From Acidobacteriaceae bacterium (GTDB lineage Bacteria > Acidobacteriota > Terriglobia > Terriglobales > Acidobacteriaceae), in assembly GCA_003139095.1 (NCBI GenBank), contig PLHW01000056.1, positions 60,082 to 124,081 of the forward strand: a stretch of DNA of 64,000 bases, read 5' to 3'. The translations under genes were made by a program, and so were the position numbers. Of the stretch, positions 61,236 through 64,000 are shown in pieces (position 1 is the stretch's first letter; each line of letters starts with the position of its first letter). The notes beneath the pieces are model-generated. The model saw only the letters and a program-made list of their open reading frames with translations. It was not told where the DNA came from and made no database searches.

Positions 61236-62414
61236 ATGCTTCGCCAGCTTTTCCTTTGTCTGCTCCTGATCTCGTTTGTTAGTGGGCAAACTGCCCAGCC
61301 CGCTCCCGCCGCGCCCCCCGCGCAGCCCGGAGCTCCCGCCGCCGCAAAGGCGCCCGATTCGTCCGCTCCCGAGCCACCAAAGATCGGCCCCGACGATACC
61401 GTCCTCACCATCAAGGGCTATTGCCCTAACACCACCCTTGAGGGCGACGCCTGCAAAACTACCATCACCAAGGCACAATTCGAGAAGCTCGCCGACGCTC
61501 TTCAGCCCAACATGTCGCCGCCCATGCGTCGCCAGCTCGCCAGCGCCTACGCCCGCATGCTCGCCATGTCCTCCGCTGCCGAAAAGCGCGACCTCGAAAA
61601 GTCCGCTCACTTCGAAGAGGCCATGCGCTTTGCCCGCATGCAAATTCTCTCGCAGGAGTTGAGCAAGACCCTCCAGTCCGAATCCAATAACGTCAGCGAT
61701 CCGGATATCCAGGATTACTACAACAAGAATCTCCCCAACTACGAGCAGGCCACGCTGATCCGCCTCTTCATCCCGCACACCAAGCGCGTTGAAACCCCGG
61801 TGCCTCCGGCCAAGAAACCTGCCGCCACCGCATCCAAGGCTGCCTCCACCGATAAAGACAAAGACGCAGACGACAAGTCCGAAAAGACCAAGTCCGCTTC
61901 CAAGTCCGCCAAAACTCTTAGCCCCGAAGAGCAGGAAAAAGCTGGCGAAGAAGCCATGAAGAAAGAGGCCGCTCGCCTCCGCACCCGCCTCATCGCCGGC
62001 GACGATCCCGACAAGCTCGAGAAAGCCGCCTTCACTGCCGGCGGTCTTCCCGGCACTCCACCCACTCCAAAAATGGAGAAGGTTCGCCGCACCAGCCTTC
62101 CCCCCGCTCATCAGTCCGTCATGGACCTGAAGCCCGGCGATGTCTCCGAGGTCATCTCCGATCCCAGCGGCAATTACGTTTACAAAATGATCAGCAAAGA
62201 CACTCTGCCCCTCGATCAGGTGAAAACCGAAATTAAGAGCCAGCTTTCCGCGCAGCGGTATCGCGACTCCATGAAGATTTACCAGAACAACGCCGATCTC
62301 AATGACGCGTTCTTCGGCCCCACCCGAGGTCCCGGAATGCCCGGCATGCCGCCTCAACGCGGCCCAGCCAAGCCCGGTGCCAAGGATAAGGATAAGGACG
62401 AAGACCGCGACTAA
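61236..62414 (+). CDS. Parvulin-type peptidyl-prolyl cis-trans isomerase (SurA/PpiC-like)
   Basis: A 392-residue exported folding factor. Signal peptide LRQLFLCLLLISFVSGQ, then a 30-residue Ala/Pro-rich linker. A SurA-like helical part follows (KTTITKAQFEKLADALQPNM, EEAMRFARMQILSQELSKTL). The parvulin core is recognised from IQDYYNKNLPNYEQATLIRL and the end LKPGDVSEVISDPSGNYVYK, but it is interrupted by about 70 residues of Lys/Ala/Asp-rich sequence (residues about 195-265). I use the ATG at 61236, with GGAGG 10 nt upstream; the frame begins at 61200. Confidence 0.8.
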   Translation: MLRQLFLCLLLISFVSGQTAQPAPAAPPAQPGAPAAAKAPDSSAPEPPKIGPDDTVLTIKGYCPNTTLEGDACKTTITKAQFEKLADALQPNMSPPMRRQLASAYARMLAMSSAAEKRDLEKSAHFEEAMRFARMQILSQELSKTLQSESNNVSDPDIQDYYNKNLPNYEQATLIRLFIPHTKRVETPVPPAKKPAATASKAASTDKDKDADDKSEKTKSASKSAKTLSPEEQEKAGEEAMKKEAARLRTRLIAGDDPDKLEKAAFTAGGLPGTPPTPKMEKVRRTSLPPAHQSVMDLKPGDVSEVISDPSGNYVYKMISKDTLPLDQVKTEIKSQLSAQRYRDSMKIYQNNADLNDAFFGPTRGPGMPGMPPQRGPAKPGAKDKDKDEDRD

Positions 62415-62764
62415 CTCAACGTTTGCGCGCGCCCGGAGGGGCGACTGACAATAGCCGGCGCTTCGGCGCCGGGAAAAGTAAAGTGAGCGAGGTAAATCCC
62501 GGAGGGACGACCGAGTTCTCACGCGCACACGGAGCCGCTTAGAAACGGCCAGGTTCTTAGCCGGCGCAAGGCAAGAATTTTGCTGAACGCAGAGACTTAG
62601 CCTGTGCGTGAGAATTGAATTCTCCGGAAAACGGTGGGGTATAGCCCACCCGATCCGAGTCCCGAACGGACGACCCGCTCCCTCGCAGACGCTTCAGCGT
62701 TGCCATTAGAGCGCGTCAACATCTCGTGCCTCAATGCCCGCGCGAACGCGCATTGATCGAATAA
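62415..62764. other. Noncoding gap with degenerate CCGGAGGGACGACC repeats
   Basis: No credible gene is visible. Three related strings occur: CGCCCGGAGGGGCGACTGAC at 62432, ATCCCGGAGGGACGACCGAG at 62497 and GTCCCGAACGGACGACCCGC at 62660. There is also a hairpin CCGGCGC-TTCG-GCGCCGG at 62456-62473 and a possible one near 62636 (GGTGGGGTATAGCCCACC). A promoter for the downstream epimerase was not recognisable. Confidence 0.55.
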
Positions 62765-63826
62765 ATGGATACAGCAAAGCCCACCATCCTCATCACCGGG
62801 GTTTCAGGCAATCTTGGCCGCCGGCTTCTCCACCAGCTTTCCGCTTACAACGTGGTGGGTGTCGACCTCACGCCTCCGGCCGCTCCTTTAGAGCGCTTCA
62901 TCCCCCTCGATCTCGGCCGCGAAGAGTCCACTCGCCAGCTTCACCTGCTCATTCGCGAGCTCCATCCCGTCTCCGTCGTCCATCTCGCCTTCGTCATTGA
63001 CCCACAGCGCACCGGCGTCCTCGATATCGATCGCATGTGGCAGATCAACGTCTCCGGCACGGCTCGCGTCATGGAGGCCATCAGCGAAGCCAATCGCGTC
63101 GCCGGCGACACCGGGCCCATCGTCCGCCAATTCATCTTCCCCAGCAGCGTCTCCGCCTATGGCCCCGATCTTCCCGATCCCGTCTCCGAAGATGCTCCCC
63201 TCCTGGCTCACACGCTTCCCTACGCCATCCACAAAAAAGAGAGCGACCTCGTTGTCCAGCATCGCGCCCCGTCGCTCCGCAATTGCAGCGTCTTCATTCT
63301 GCGTCCCCACATCTTTGCCGGAGCCACCGTCGAAAACTATCTAATGGGAGCCTTCCGCGGCACGCCCAACGGCAAAAGCCCCCGCGCCGCCCGCATGCGC
63401 CAGGCCGGCACACGCCTCCCCTGCATGCTCCCGTACGGACAAAAATATCTGGACAATAAAATCCAGTTCGTCCACGTTGACGACATGGCCCGCCTCTTAA
63501 CCTGGCTCCTCAAGCGCGAGCCCGAGTCCCAGCGCCTCACCATCCTCAATGTAGCCGCCCGCGGCGAGCCCATGACCTTCTCCCACTGCATCAATCTCGC
63601 CGACTCCAAACTCATCCGCGTCCCCGGCCGCTGGGCCATGCGTCAGGTCTTGCAATTTCTCTGGAACCGCAACATCAGCGCCATCCCCCCCGCCGCCGTC
63701 CCCTACATGACCGGCCAATACACCATGAATACCGACCGCCTCCGCAAATTCCTGGCCCGCGACTACGAGCAGGTAATCCAAAAGACCAACGTCGAAGCCT
63801 TCGCTGACTCCTTCCAAACCCGGTAA
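62765..63826 (+). CDS. NAD-dependent epimerase/dehydratase (extended SDR)
   Basis: A 353-residue oxidoreductase of the extended short-chain dehydrogenase group. The NAD-binding loop is ILITGVSGNLGRRLLHQLSA (GxxGxxG). VVHLAFVIDPQRTG and WQINVSGTARVMEAI follow. The catalytic triad is suggested by FIFPSSVSAYGPD (Ser) and LPYAIHKKESDLVV (YxxxK). IQFVHVDDMARLLTWLLKRE is also typical. Sugar-nucleotide epimerases are the closest group; substrate unknown. It stands alone. Confidence 0.88.
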   Translation: MDTAKPTILITGVSGNLGRRLLHQLSAYNVVGVDLTPPAAPLERFIPLDLGREESTRQLHLLIRELHPVSVVHLAFVIDPQRTGVLDIDRMWQINVSGTARVMEAISEANRVAGDTGPIVRQFIFPSSVSAYGPDLPDPVSEDAPLLAHTLPYAIHKKESDLVVQHRAPSLRNCSVFILRPHIFAGATVENYLMGAFRGTPNGKSPRAARMRQAGTRLPCMLPYGQKYLDNKIQFVHVDDMARLLTWLLKREPESQRLTILNVAARGEPMTFSHCINLADSKLIRVPGRWAMRQVLQFLWNRNISAIPPAAVPYMTGQYTMNTDRLRKFLARDYEQVIQKTNVEAFADSFQTR

Positions 63827-63986
63827 TTGCCGTGGCATTTGCGGAACACTGGGACTCGTTCAACCGCATCACGCTTCCTCCAAGCGGACTTGAACTAAGC
63901 CGCGTAGCGGCAGACGCATTCGCGTGTTGTTGAGCCTACTGTGAGGTGATCTGAGCTAGTTTGTTGTCGCAGAGGAGGAACTCTCT

Positions 63987-64000
63987 GTGACCCATCTACG
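63987..64000 (+). CDS. Possible start of a gene cut by the window end
   Basis: AGAGGAGGAACTCTCT followed by GTGACCCATCTACG. The strong Shine-Dalgarno 6-7 nt from a GTG suggests a coding start (M-T-H-L), but only four codons are visible. The preceding 63827-63970 stretch shows no gene. Confidence 0.35.

Noticed and set aside
61161..62528. 455-residue minus-strand frame over the isomerase gene
   Set aside because: Gly/Val-rich shadow of the plus-strand gene, which has a signal peptide and Shine-Dalgarno.

Overview
The window is a GC-rich, densely coded bacterial chromosome segment with about 60 protein genes on both strands. No rRNA, tRNA, CRISPR array, phage block or insertion sequence could be seen. 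The gene content fits an Acidobacteriota soil bacterium of the Koribacter/Terriglobales type. Indicators are an S53 (kumamolisin-type) protease with Ig-like tail, a secreted beta-propeller lactonase-like lipoprotein, a fused LptF-LptG permease, a BshB1-type deacetylase, heme A synthase, GH57 next to a branching enzyme, and many small toxin-antitoxin pairs. The taxonomic placement is inference from gene families only.

Layout. 0-4 kb: minus-strand glycolysis genes (eno, gpmI) with a HicBA toxin-antitoxin pair between them. 4-7 kb: a DUF6629 membrane protein, a probable selenocysteine-containing peroxiredoxin-like protein (in-frame UGA at the redox position followed by a SECIS-like hairpin), a secreted glycine-zipper protein and a ParDE-like pair. 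7-14 kb: divergent GH57 and glgB (alpha-glucan metabolism), then the LptFG fusion. 14-25 kb: lactonase lipoprotein, a CpxAR-like two-component system facing a CpxP/Spy-like gene, an MsbA-like ABC exporter, the S53 protease and a DUF1223 protein. 25-33 kb: thioesterase, DUF4287/DUF5655 protein, Phd-VapC pair, inositol-phosphate synthase, HAD phosphatase, lytic transglycosylase and a flippase-like membrane protein. 33-40 kb: nrdR, a four-helix-bundle gene bracketed by repeat arms, isocitrate dehydrogenase, ctaA, a two-gene ABC-2 exporter, bshB1 and a Cys/Met PLP enzyme. 40-47 kb: an envelope cluster (plsC, mpl, LD-carboxypeptidase, dapF, membrane glycosyltransferase) consistent with murein peptide recycling. 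47-56 kb: PfkB kinase, mtnP, a putative HExxH metallopeptidase, leuB-like, ygfZ-like, DUF1844, MBL hydrolase, ribF and a TacAT-like pair. 56-64 kb: MFS and EamA transporters, OsmC, a CDF transporter, a parvulin-type isomerase and an SDR epimerase.

Two things stand out. First, positions 5113-5619 read as one peroxiredoxin-like gene only if the UGA at 5263-5265 is decoded as selenocysteine (motif U-P-N-C). Second, most long intergenic gaps hold imperfect hairpin elements made of degenerate 7-9 nt tandem units with an inverted opposite arm. At least seven arm-sequence families are present, yet several share a GGTTTT-like junction at the start of the right arm. These elements carry start or stop codons of neighbouring genes, sit in-frame inside an ABC exporter and an MFS transporter, and in one case bracket a four-helix-bundle gene, an arrangement reminiscent of 23S rRNA intervening sequences.

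The toxin-antitoxin operons have -10 boxes only 6-15 nt from the first start codon and no visible Shine-Dalgarno, suggesting leaderless or near-leaderless mRNAs. All functional names rest on motif and family recognition by eye; no database search was run.
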